From NCBI GenBank assembly GCA_938084085.1, contig CALKDV010000500.1, positions 1-7,929 on the forward strand: DNA of 7,929 nucleotides, in the 5' to 3' direction. Shown here one piece after another: positions 1 to 6,599 of this stretch (positions within the stretch are counted from its first letter, which is position 1; each line of letters opens with the position of its first letter). The notes below the pieces were generated by a model. That model saw nothing but the letters and a program-made list of their open reading frames with translations. It did no database searches and was not told where the DNA came from. The stretch is from an uncultured Nannocystaceae bacterium (GTDB lineage: Bacteria; Myxococcota_A; Polyangia; Nannocystales; Nannocystaceae). Made by a program: the position numbers and the translations under genes.

Positions 1-1
1 G

Positions 2-472
2 TTTTCCATGGGAGGACTCGTCGCCCTCCACGCGATCAAGTTCATGCAGTCGGATCGTCACGTGCGACGGCTGGTCACCCTCGGCAGCCCCTTCGACGGC
101 ACCTGGATCGCCCTCGCCGGGATCGCCACGCTCGGCGCGATCAGCCCGTCCGTGTGGCAAGTTCTGCCTGGCTCCAGATTCTTGCGCGAGCTCAAGGACG
201 CGCCCACACCCGCCAACGTGAAGATTCGCCAAATCCACGGGAATTCCGACACCATCGCGCCGGTGCCCGCACGGCTCGACAGCGTCGCGAGTCGCGACTG
301 CCTGGTCTTGCCCGGCGGCCACTCCACCCTGGTCGTCGCCGACTACGCCTACGAAGCGATCCGAGAGTTCATCGCTCCGCCCCTGAATCATCGGGCCGCG
401 ACGACCGTGCCCACGCTCCAAGAACAAGACGACGTGTATCTCCAAGAGGGCGAGCTCGCCTACGCGGAATAG
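2..472 (+). CDS. Lipase-like alpha/beta hydrolase, 3' part (5' end outside window)
   Basis: This is the C-terminal part of a serine hydrolase of the alpha/beta fold; the start lies left of the window. The frame is open from base 2 and reads FSMGGLVALHA, the nucleophile elbow (G-x-S-x-G), so the catalytic serine is the codon at 5-7. The ATG at 8 is therefore internal and not the start. The other triad residues are visible in the usual order: Asp in HGNSDTIAPV (codon 248-250) and His in LPGGHSTLVV (codon 320-322). TLGSPFDGT after the elbow is typical of class 2 triacylglycerol lipases and PGAP1-like esterases (for example TLGSPHxGT). The tail after the His helix (FIAPPLNHRA onward) is rich in Glu/Asp and Gln and looks disordered. 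The substrate cannot be told. The gene converges on the FHA gene with 39 bp between stops. The fold and triad are secure; lipase rather than another esterase is likely only. Confidence 0.88.
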   Translation, partial: FSMGGLVALHAIKFMQSDRHVRRLVTLGSPFDGTWIALAGIATLGAISPSVWQVLPGSRFLRELKDAPTPANVKIRQIHGNSDTIAPVPARLDSVASRDCLVLPGGHSTLVVADYAYEAIREFIAPPLNHRAATTVPTLQEQDDVYLQEGELAYAE

Positions 473-482
473 ATGCCGTCCC

Positions 483-495
483 CGGACGCGGTCCG
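483..495. other. Short GC dyad between convergent genes
   Basis: CGGAC-GCG-GTCCG is a perfect 5-bp stem with a 3-nt loop in the 39-bp gap between the hydrolase and FHA stops. No T-tract follows on either strand, so it does not qualify as an intrinsic terminator. It could still slow polymerase or mark a Rho-dependent end. Confidence 0.25.
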
Positions 496-511
496 TGGCC
501 GAAGCCAACCA

Positions 512-1414
512 TCACTCGTAGGTGACGAAACCGGCGCCGGCAAGCTCCACGATTCGGGTGCTCAGCACCACGTCATCCTCCTCAAGAAAGTCGAGGATTT
601 CGGACCACTTCTTCCCGCACGCCACCGCGTGGAGCATGTCCAACTTCGGGCCATCAAGGGTGGACCAGGCGGCATCTGAGGGGAGCTTGAGGCTCACATC
701 AGAGGTTGGGAGGGTCTTTCGCTCCGCGAGGTGCGCGAGCTCGTCTTGGATCCGCGCCGCCTCCATCAAGAGATGATCGAGGGGAATTGTCAGTTCGTCG
801 TTGACCTCTTCGACGAGCGCAGAGTCGAGACTAAAGGTCCCCTCAGTCCATCCGAGCATTCGCAGCAGCGACTTTTGCGGGCCGACGCTGCTCCCCTCAA
901 TGCGTGCGTAATACACCTGGCCTTCTCGCAGCGAGAGGCTACCAACGTTCGCGCCTTGCACCACAAGCGAGCCCGTCTTTCGACTCGTCGCCAGCCACTG
1001 CAAAACATCTGTCAAGGGGATGTCACTCAACGAGCCCGTCATGGACTGGCCGCTCGCGCTCTCCTTTTTGTTCTGGCGAAGATTCGCCCGGCTCAGCTGA
1101 CTCGCGGGTAACAAATCCACGCGAATCAAGCTCGCCCCGATCGCGATCCGATCGCCCTTCTCAAGACAGTGGCGCATTGCCTTGCGTCCGTTGACATGCG
1201 TGCCGTTGCTGGAGCCAAGATCCGTCAACCAGACCCGACCACGGTGATGACTGAACCGCACGTGCTTCCGTGAGACCGCGTCGTCCTTGAGCACAAGATC
1301 CGATTCACTGGAGCGGCCGGTCAGGTGAACCGCGTCCCGGAGCAAGGCGTACTGCTCACCTTCATATTTTCCCGAGACAAACTGCAGCACATGAATGTCT
1401 GAGGTTGCGCCCAT
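512..1414 (-). CDS. FHA domain + DUF4388 (PATAN) protein
   Basis: This 300-residue cytoplasmic signalling protein has no signal peptide or membrane segment. Residues about 8-100 form a forkhead-associated domain, which binds phosphothreonine peptides. Its conserved residues are all present: GRS (33-35), SRKH (48-51), and DLGSSNGT followed by VNG (65-76). A short polar linker (about 103-122) leads to a DUF4388/PATAN domain at about 126-235, with TGSLSDIPLTDVLQWL, KTGSLVV, GQVYYARIEG and EGTFSLD. Residues 240-300 form a small helical or winged-helix-like tail. FHA-DUF4388 architectures are common in Myxococcota and are thought to link Ser/Thr kinase signalling to gene regulation or motility, but the partner here is unknown and no kinase lies in the window. 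The ATG start fits the beginning of the FHA domain; no good ribosome binding site precedes it. The gene is divergent from the lipoprotein gene across about 540 bp and convergent with the hydrolase. Confidence 0.9.
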   Translation of the reverse strand: MGATSDIHVLQFVSGKYEGEQYALLRDAVHLTGRSSESDLVLKDDAVSRKHVRFSHHRGRVWLTDLGSSNGTHVNGRKAMRHCLEKGDRIAIGASLIRVDLLPASQLSRANLRQNKKESASGQSMTGSLSDIPLTDVLQWLATSRKTGSLVVQGANVGSLSLREGQVYYARIEGSSVGPQKSLLRMLGWTEGTFSLDSALVEEVNDELTIPLDHLLMEAARIQDELAHLAERKTLPTSDVSLKLPSDAAWSTLDGPKLDMLHAVACGKKWSEILDFLEEDDVVLSTRIVELAGAGFVTYE

Positions 1415-1531
1415 CTATCTGGTTCTACAAAACCGTTGAGAGCACGTCCACGCACAACTGCACGAAGCAAAGAGTATTTTTTGCAGCATCGACAAGGACG
1501 CGAAGACGCCGAACGAGAAGCTCGACAAGAG

Positions 1532-1544
1532 CACCGCCGCGGTG
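1532..1544. promoter_or_regulatory. Odd palindrome, possible operator
   Basis: CACCGC-C-GCGGTG has perfect 6-bp arms around a single base. This is too tight for an RNA hairpin but has the shape of a dimeric DNA-binding site. It lies about 120 bp upstream of the FHA gene start. In GC-rich DNA such a palindrome can arise by chance, and no second copy was seen. Confidence 0.2.
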
Positions 1545-1897
1545 GACTCCCAACGTCTACCAAACCCCACATCATCCCACCCATGCAGGCGACCAACGAA
1601 CCCACATGTCGCCACGCTCGATCGGCGATTCCTCTGGGATCAGATGCTGTCCTTCAAGATTTATCGTCGTCACCACGCAACGACGCCGTGGGCGAGGGCC
1701 GCCCCGTTGACGGACCGCAGCGTCGCACACGCTCCTGCGCTGCCTCCATCGAACCCTCCACCGGAGATGCGCATTCTACGCGAGCGGCTGATGTGGCCAG
1801 CCCGCCAACACCAGCGATCCCGTGCATCCCACGGCAACGTTCAACGGAAGCCGAATAAAACGGTCTCGGCGCGCGTTTAATGATGGCGGGTTGAGAT

Positions 1898-1931
1898 GTC
1901 GGCGCCCCGACGCAACACTTGGAGTCGGGGC
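1898..1931 (+). promoter_or_regulatory. Alternative hairpins ahead of the lipoprotein gene
   Basis: GCCCCGAC (1904-1911) pairs perfectly over 8 bp with GTCGGGGC (1924-1931), with a 12-nt loop. The same CCGAC (1907-1911) can instead pair with GTCGG at 1898-1902 across a 4-nt loop. The two folds exclude each other. If transcription starts upstream, this would be a leader structure ending 27 nt before the ATG at 1959. There is no T-tract, so it is not a classic attenuator. Confidence 0.35.
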
Positions 1932-1958
1932 AGGCGTCCGCGTCACCCCCAGTTTGTT

Positions 1959-3428
1959 ATGTCCAACTCACAAAAGAACCGTTCTTCGCTGCTGCTTCGC
2001 GTCGCAGCCTGTCTCTCCTTGCTGACCGCGGGAGGATGCGCCGCCACGGCGCAAAGCGAAACCACGGTCCGCGCACGGGCGCAGCCCCAGCCCTACGCGA
2101 GCGTCTACACCAACCCCGGCACCGCGTCGCTGCAAGCGAGCAGCGCCGCCGTCGTTCGGGATGCGAATACACCACCTCCCTCGTACGCGACCACTGCCGC
2201 CCAGTTTGAGCAGGTGTCAGTTCTTGAGTCATCGTACGCGGACCCAACTCAAGAGCTTCCCACTCTCGTTGGATACGACAACCTCTCGTCTGGTGATCGT
2301 GTGCCCGTGGTCGTGTACGTGCACACCTATCCCGATCCGGTCGACACCTATGCCAGGGTCCAATGGTCGGGGCGCTGGTACTACAACGTCCAAGGATCCT
2401 TGGTGTACTGGAGCGACTTTTATGGAGGATGGGTCTCGTACTACAGCCCGCCGATCTATTTGACCTGGGCGTGGAACTGGCACTACCCATGGATTGCCTA
2501 CGGATGGGGATGCGGCTATTACGGCTGCGGTTGGTATTGGGGGGGATCGGGCTACTACGGCTGGCACGCCTATGGTCGCCCTCCCGGTTGGTACCGACCT
2601 GGCGTTCGCTACCCCCCCAATCCGCGACCCGCCACAGCCGGTCGCCCAGTGACTCCCGGCACCCCGTCGAACGGTGGCGGGAAGAACCCCGGCAACCCAG
2701 GCGGCGGACCGCCCGATCAAGGCGGCGCCAAGAAGATGGTGCAGGTGCGACCGAGCGACGGTCCCGCGAATCCATCGGCGCTGCGAGCACCCCCAACGCA
2801 GCGTACTCCACGAGAGCCATCTCGCGGGCCATCGGCCTCAGCCCTCGCACCTGCCGAGTCGCCACGCAGACCTCGGCAGCCGATCCCAAGCACAGGCTTC
2901 CCGGAGGGGAACGTGCGGTCGCCTGGCTTCCCCGCGCCCGCGTCTCCGAGCCGCGCCGCCACCTACCGACCGCCCAACCGGCAACCGCAACGACAACCGA
3001 TCCGCGGAAGCTGGAGCATGCCCGCAGACAGCGCCCCCACCACGCTCGGCACGCCCTCCCGGCAACCTCGCGGCACGGGCGTCACGGGTGGCGCCAGGAC
3101 AGCCCCCGCACCCTCCACCCGCGCGCCTCAACGATCGCCGCGCGTGACCCCCTCGAACAACGGTAACAAAACCTACCGCCCCCCGGGTCAGTCTCGCCCC
3201 GCGACCCGACCACCCGCGAAGAAGAGCAACGCGTCTCCGCCTCCCCGCCGGAGCTCCTCGCCCGCGCCGAGCCGTCGCTCGTCTCCACCGCCTCGCAGTT
3301 CGAGCCCGTCCCGCGCACCGAGCCGCAGCGCCTCCCCTCCGCGCCGCAGCTCGAGCCCCTCGCGCGCACCTTCGTCCTCGCGCGCGCCCTCGTCCTCGCG
3401 CTCTCGGGGAACGAGTCGCCCGCGATAG
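1959..3428 (+). CDS. Secreted/lipoprotein with Trp/Tyr/Gly core and Arg/Ser/Pro tail
   Basis: This 489-residue exported protein is of unknown function. I chose the ATG at 1959 over the in-frame ATG at 1896 because it gives a normal signal peptide: basic residues up to R14, hydrophobic core VAACLSLL, then TAGGC with Cys27. That resembles a lipobox, although Ala at -3 is not ideal, and signal peptidase I cleavage after ATA (29-31) is an alternative. Neither start has a clear ribosome binding site. Residues 100-135 look folded (VGYDNLSSGDRVPVVVYVHTY...). Residues 136-212 hold 13 Trp and 16 Tyr plus many Gly, with Cys185 and Cys190; this resembles WxxGxW-type surface proteins. From about 213 to the end the chain is Pro/Gly then Pro/Ser/Arg rich; the last 59 residues are 52 Ser/Arg/Pro and carry no acidic residue. 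It probably sits in the envelope with a long basic disordered tail that could bind anionic polymers. The gene converges on the ATPase operon. Confidence 0.8.
   Translation: MSNSQKNRSSLLLRVAACLSLLTAGGCAATAQSETTVRARAQPQPYASVYTNPGTASLQASSAAVVRDANTPPPSYATTAAQFEQVSVLESSYADPTQELPTLVGYDNLSSGDRVPVVVYVHTYPDPVDTYARVQWSGRWYYNVQGSLVYWSDFYGGWVSYYSPPIYLTWAWNWHYPWIAYGWGCGYYGCGWYWGGSGYYGWHAYGRPPGWYRPGVRYPPNPRPATAGRPVTPGTPSNGGGKNPGNPGGGPPDQGGAKKMVQVRPSDGPANPSALRAPPTQRTPREPSRGPSASALAPAESPRRPRQPIPSTGFPEGNVRSPGFPAPASPSRAATYRPPNRQPQRQPIRGSWSMPADSAPTTLGTPSRQPRGTGVTGGARTAPAPSTRAPQRSPRVTPSNNGNKTYRPPGQSRPATRPPAKKSNASPPPRRSSSPAPSRRSSPPPRSSSPSRAPSRSASPPRRSSSPSRAPSSSRAPSSSRSRGTSRPR
3294..3370 (+). repeat. Degenerate tandem repeat in the coding tail
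   Basis: Bases 3294-3319 and 3345-3370 are two 26-nt copies that differ at three positions and encode RSSSPSRAP-type peptides. A shorter echo (TCGTCCTCGCGCGC) continues to about 3400 and encodes APSSSR twice. The repeats stay in frame, so copy-number change would lengthen or shorten the basic tail without breaking the protein. Confidence 0.6.
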
Positions 3429-3467
3429 CCGGGCTACCCGCCCTGCGCACCGGCCCTGCGTGATCGC

Positions 3468-4640
3468 TTAGCCTTCCCGGCAGAGCCAGGGCGAGAGGCG
3501 GTGGAGCCCCTCAAGATCGCGGATATCATCCTCAAGCCGGGCGACAAAGACTCGCTCGGTGCGCTCGCTCAAATTGAACTTCGTCGTGGTCTCGACGGCC
3601 CGAGCGTTCGCTGCGGCCGCCTCCGCCACCACCCGCTCCACGCCAACCATAAGTCGACGGACCACGGAGGCACTCGACGCGTCCTCCCAAACCCGTTCGA
3701 TCCGCGTCGCAGCGTCGACACGATCCACGGACGTCACAACCTCAAGCGGGTCCTCTCCCAGCGGCTCATAAGCCCGGTTGAACACCGCCGCCTCAATCAT
3801 CACGCCCCGGCTGCGGATCCCGTCCGCGAGCGCCAACGCGTCTTCAAGGTTGGAAGGGTCCGCAGAGCTGACCACGACAAACGATGAGCGCGGATGACGA
3901 AGATAGGCTCGCGCACGCTCTGCCCGCTCGCGAAACCCCTCCCGAAGCTCATAGAAGCTCTCAAAGAATGCCACGATCTCGTCAAGAAATTCCTGACCCG
4001 CCAACAGCCCGAGCAAGCGAGTGACCGCCGCGCTCCCCGTGGCCCACAGCTTCGCTCGCAGCCCGCTCGCCGGACGGCGCACGAACCACTTCACCACGTT
4101 GTCCTCCAAGAACGCCATCAACGTCCCAGGGGCGTCAAGGATTTCGATGGCGTTGCGAGTCGGTGGCGTGTCGTGGATGACGAGATCGAAGCGAGGGTCA
4201 TCCATCGCTTCATAGAGCCGCTCCATGGCGATGTAGGCGTGCGAGCGCGCCAGCGTCCCCGCCATGGCGCGGTACACCCGGTTGTTGAGGATTCGCTCCC
4301 GGGCTTGGGCATTGGGAGCCACGCGGGCCATCAGCGCGTCGAAGCTGCGCCCCGTGTCGAGCATGGCCGCATAGAGCTTTCCAGGGACGTCGACTCCGCC
4401 AACCGCAAGCTCCTCCGTCGACACCTCCTGCACCTGATCATCGAGGCCTGTCAGGCCGAGGGCCTGCGCGAGGCGCTTCGCGGGATCGATGGTCAACACC
4501 AAGACAGTGCGACCCCGCCGCGCCGCCTCAAGCCCCATCGCCGCCGAGATTGTCGTCTTCCCGACACCCCCGGGTCCCACCGCCACGAGCAGGTCTTTGT
4601 CGGCCAAAAGGTTGCGCAACGTCCCCACCTGATCAATCAC
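3468..4640 (-). CDS. ArsA/Get3-family ATPase, second subunit (switch-Asp type)
   Basis: This is a 390-residue soluble P-loop ATPase of the ArsA/Get3 (anion-transporting ATPase) family. The start is GTG at 4638-4640: a perfect GGAGG lies 6 nt upstream and the start overlaps the upstream stop by 8 nt (GTGATTGA), indicating translational coupling. An ATG at 4671-4673 would give 11 extra residues and a 41-nt overlap and is less likely. The Walker A loop is GPGGVGKTT (22-30); Pro23 replaces the family's signature lysine. Switch I is TIDPAKRLAQALG with Asp52 intact, and switch II is HDTPPTRNAIEILDAP with Asp157. Helical regions follow at about 205-250 and 325-385. No ArsA cysteine metal site or arsenic gene is visible, so arsenite export is unlikely. 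From memory, the switch I string and the loss of the signature lysine match mycobacterial Rv3680. The likely role is a heterodimer with the upstream gene product in protein targeting or chaperoning; the client is unknown. Confidence 0.9.
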   Translation of the reverse strand: MIDQVGTLRNLLADKDLLVAVGPGGVGKTTISAAMGLEAARRGRTVLVLTIDPAKRLAQALGLTGLDDQVQEVSTEELAVGGVDVPGKLYAAMLDTGRSFDALMARVAPNAQARERILNNRVYRAMAGTLARSHAYIAMERLYEAMDDPRFDLVIHDTPPTRNAIEILDAPGTLMAFLEDNVVKWFVRRPASGLRAKLWATGSAAVTRLLGLLAGQEFLDEIVAFFESFYELREGFRERAERARAYLRHPRSSFVVVSSADPSNLEDALALADGIRSRGVMIEAAVFNRAYEPLGEDPLEVVTSVDRVDAATRIERVWEDASSASVVRRLMVGVERVVAEAAAANARAVETTTKFNLSERTERVFVARLEDDIRDLEGLHRLSPWLCREG

Positions 4641-5598
4641 GGTGTGCCTCCAGCTGGGCGACCGCCACCTCACCGATCGCGGCTACGTCGTCGAGGCTCA
4701 GGTGGGAGGACACCTGTTGTTCGAGTTTGACCACAGGCATCTCGATGGCGCCCTCGAGGCGACTCACCTGACCCTGTGCGCGAGCACGCACCATCAGCAT
4801 TCTCCGCGTGATCTCCACGTCTCTTGAGAGCTCGTGGTCATCGAGCGCCTCCGCGCGGTCTTGGAGCGGGTCGAGGAAGGTGAGCGCCTCGTCGTCAATG
4901 TGAAGCGAAGGAATCTGGTTGATGAACAGGGCGCCCCGGGCGATCCGGTGATCGGAGCACAGCGTGGTGTACAGCTCCACGGTCTCCTGCGCCGGCAGAT
5001 CACGCGGGAGCGTGACCAGGCTCAACATCGTCTTGCGCGGGTCATTGAGCAGCACCGAAAAACCATCGAGCAGACGTCGCAGCGGGCCGTCACCGACCAG
5101 GCCATCCATGACCTTCGCGAGGTTGAGCAACATGAGCGCGTGCCCCGTCGCGTCGAGATCCACAAATATCAAATCCCACCGTGGCGCGCCGCCTCGCCGC
5201 TCACGTTCGAGCGCGCTCAATTTGTTTAAAGTGGCGATCTCTCCAACCGCCGGCGCCGCCTCAAAAAACCGACGGAGGGCCTGGTTCGCCAGCACCCGTC
5301 GAGCGAGCCTGGGCACCTTCACGTGCTCGTTCATGTAGTCCGTGAGCGCGCCATCAAATTCAAGCTGCATCGCGTGGACGCCGCGACCGACCGGCGAGGG
5401 TTCATAGCCCAGCTCGCCGACGCCGAAGATGCTCTTCATGGTGTGGCGATGTCCAAGCTCCACGATGAGCGGACGTCGCCCACGCCGCGCCGCCTCGAGC
5501 GCCAAAGCGGCGACCACGGTCGACTTCCCCACCCCCCCTTTGCCCGTAAAGAGCAAGAGGCGTCGGTCGAGGAGGGCTGCGGGATCCAAGAAAGACAC
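4633..5598 (-). CDS. ArsA/Get3-family ATPase, first subunit (signature-Lys type)
   Basis: This ArsA/Get3-family ATPase has 321 residues from GTG at 5596-5598 and is the first gene of the two-gene operon. The Walker A loop GKGGVGKST (19-27) includes signature Lys20. Switch I reads VELGHRHTMKSIFG, so the catalytic Asp position of DPAHS is Gly49. The switch II region is VDLDATGHALMLL (Asp147), close to the ArsA DTAPTGH motif. A coupled GTG for the next gene overlaps its stop. The frame is open up to 5775, inside the divergent UbiA gene, but no in-frame ATG fits. GTG 5598 starts just before the family fold (MSFLDPAALLDRRLLLFTGKGG). GTG 5659-5661 is the alternative, with GGAGG 14 nt upstream, and would add 21 residues. 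From memory, mycobacterial Rv3679 has a similar VE-G-type switch I. The family assignment is firm; the exact start is uncertain. Confidence 0.88.
   Translation of the reverse strand: MSFLDPAALLDRRLLLFTGKGGVGKSTVVAALALEAARRGRRPLIVELGHRHTMKSIFGVGELGYEPSPVGRGVHAMQLEFDGALTDYMNEHVKVPRLARRVLANQALRRFFEAAPAVGEIATLNKLSALERERRGGAPRWDLIFVDLDATGHALMLLNLAKVMDGLVGDGPLRRLLDGFSVLLNDPRKTMLSLVTLPRDLPAQETVELYTTLCSDHRIARGALFINQIPSLHIDDEALTFLDPLQDRAEALDDHELSRDVEITRRMLMVRARAQGQVSRLEGAIEMPVVKLEQQVSSHLSLDDVAAIGEVAVAQLEAHRD
4647..4651 (-). promoter_or_regulatory. Ribosome binding site of second ATPase
   Basis: GGAGG on the minus strand lies inside the end of the first ATPase gene, 6 nt before GTG 4640. It decides the start of the downstream subunit and supports coupled translation and roughly equal subunit amounts. 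Confidence 0.8.
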
Positions 5599-5605
5599 GA
5601 GCGAA

Positions 5606-5619
5606 GGGGGCGTACCCCC
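5606..5619 (-). promoter_or_regulatory. GC hairpin ahead of the ATPase operon
   Basis: GGGGG-TACG-CCCCC on the minus strand is a perfect 5-bp stem with a UNCG-type tetraloop sequence, though its closing pair is G-C rather than C-G. It ends 7 nt before the preferred GTG at 5598, where it could affect ribosome loading. If the longer start at 5661 is used, it lies inside the coding sequence. Confidence 0.35.
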
Positions 5620-5684
5620 AATCCGCGTGAAACACAAGGCGGTAGACGCGCCGAGGTCCACGCCATGGGTGCTAGCCTCCGGCC

Positions 5685-6599
5685 ATGGGAGCCGTCGCAG
5701 CCTGGGTCCAAGCGCTTCGGCCCTTGGCGCAAGCCAACCTGGCCACGCCGTTGATTTGCGGGGCGGCGCTCGCATGGCAACACCACCCCGGCCCGCCCTC
5801 GACCCCGGTGATGCTCATGATCGCGGCGGGGCTCGGATTCACCGCGCTCGCGCAGCCATGCATCGTGTTCCTAAACGACATTCACGACGCGGACGCAGAC
5901 GCCGACAACCATGCCCCCACCCCGTTCTCGGGGGGCTCGCGGGTCCTCGTGGAAGGCAAGCTCAGCCGCCGCGCCCTCCAGACCGCAACGGCCCTGTGCG
6001 CAGGCGTGTTCTTGTCCGCCAGCGCGCTGTTTGGATTCTTCGCCCACCGTCCGGTCACACCCGCGTTCGCCCTGCTGACCTTGGCGCTGAGCTGGATGTA
6101 TTCGGCGCCGCCCTTCCGCGGGTCCATGGGGCGCGCGGGGCTGTGGCTTCAAGCCGCGGGCACCGGCGCCGTGTTGCCATTGCTCGGCGGATACCTCGTC
6201 ACCGGAGAGCTTCCATCTTTGCCCCTCGGTGTGGTCCTCACGCTCGTCTGCCTCGGCGGTGCGAATCACATCCTCACCACGCTCCCGGATCGCGCGGCGG
6301 ATCTCCGCGTCCGCAAGCGCACCTACGCTGTCCGCTACGGGCCGGTGACCGCTCGCCGCCACGCGGTGCAGATCGTCTTGGCCGTCACCATCTGCACTCC
6401 GTGGGTGCTTCAATTCTCTCGACCCGTGGGGAGCGTCCTCCTCATCGGTGGATGCGTCGGGTTGTGCGTCAGCGCTCTATCCCTGCTGCGGCGAGACGAC
6501 GTCGAGAAACCGGGGAGCACCCTCGCCTTCGTGATCGTCATGGCCGCCGCGATTCAGGTGCTCCAGCTTGGCTGGGCCCTCGCCGCGAGCCTCGGTTAA
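5685..6599 (+). CDS. UbiA-family prenyltransferase (MenA-like)
   Basis: This 304-residue integral membrane enzyme has about nine hydrophobic segments (roughly 15-31, 44-64, 100-119, 125-140, 155-172, 181-199, 227-243, 249-267 and 279-300). The first Asp-rich motif is NDIHDADADADN (64-75), which fits NDxxD and binds Mg-prenyl diphosphate. It is followed by SGGSRVLVEGKLSRR (82-96), a feature of MenA-like members. YSAPPF (139-144) is the conserved YSxPP motif, and the second Asp motif is DRAAD (202-206). The family moves a prenyl chain from prenyl diphosphate onto an aromatic or other acceptor, for example in menaquinone synthesis; the acceptor here cannot be read from sequence, and no menaquinone or ubiquinone gene is adjacent. 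The ATG start fits the family N-terminus (AWVQALRPLAQANLATPLICG), but no plus-strand ribosome binding site is visible. It diverges from the ATPase operon within 23-86 bp, so the two may share a promoter region. Confidence 0.9.
   Translation: MGAVAAWVQALRPLAQANLATPLICGAALAWQHHPGPPSTPVMLMIAAGLGFTALAQPCIVFLNDIHDADADADNHAPTPFSGGSRVLVEGKLSRRALQTATALCAGVFLSASALFGFFAHRPVTPAFALLTLALSWMYSAPPFRGSMGRAGLWLQAAGTGAVLPLLGGYLVTGELPSLPLGVVLTLVCLGGANHILTTLPDRAADLRVRKRTYAVRYGPVTARRHAVQIVLAVTICTPWVLQFSRPVGSVLLIGGCVGLCVSALSLLRRDDVEKPGSTLAFVIVMAAAIQVLQLGWALAASLG

Larger units (their letters stand above)
1415..1958. other. Long divergent intergenic region, no supported gene
   Basis: These 544 bases separate the start codons of the FHA gene and the lipoprotein gene. 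Open frames here use codons without the third-position G/C preference of the neighbours, and none has a recognisable protein, so I call no gene. It must hold at least one promoter in each direction, but I find no convincing -35/-10 pair. Visible structures are: an AT-rich patch at 1467-1484 with arms GCAAA/TTTGC around a run of six T; an odd palindrome CACCGC-C-GCGGTG at 1532-1544, operator-like in shape; an isolated TTGACG at 1707-1712 with no -10 partner; and the mutually exclusive hairpins at 1898-1931 described separately. No tRNA-like fold was seen. Confidence 0.6.

Noticed and set aside
1707..1735. TTGACG as a sigma-70 promoter
   Set aside because: No acceptable -10 hexamer at 16-18 bp spacing.
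1436..1858. 140-codon open frame in the intergenic gap
   Set aside because: It begins with TTG without a ribosome binding site, third positions are not G/C-biased like the neighbours, and the protein is not recognisable.
1896..1958. Upstream ATG as start of the lipoprotein gene
   Set aside because: It would put 21 extra Arg-rich residues before the signal peptide and would include the leader hairpins in coding sequence.
1957..2889. 310-codon minus-strand frame opposite the lipoprotein gene
   Set aside because: Arg-rich composition with no motif; the plus-strand frame has a signal peptide and sensible composition.
2363..3166. 267-codon plus-strand frame within the lipoprotein gene
   Set aside because: It lies in another frame of the same region, is Arg/Leu-rich, and has no domain or ribosome binding site.
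3894..4730. 278-codon plus-strand frame opposite the second ATPase
   Set aside because: Antisense shadow; the minus strand carries intact P-loop and switch motifs.
3468..5598. Arsenic resistance operon
   Set aside because: No arsB, arsR, arsC or arsD neighbour, and active-site changes place the pair with the Rv3679/Rv3680-like group rather than true ArsA.
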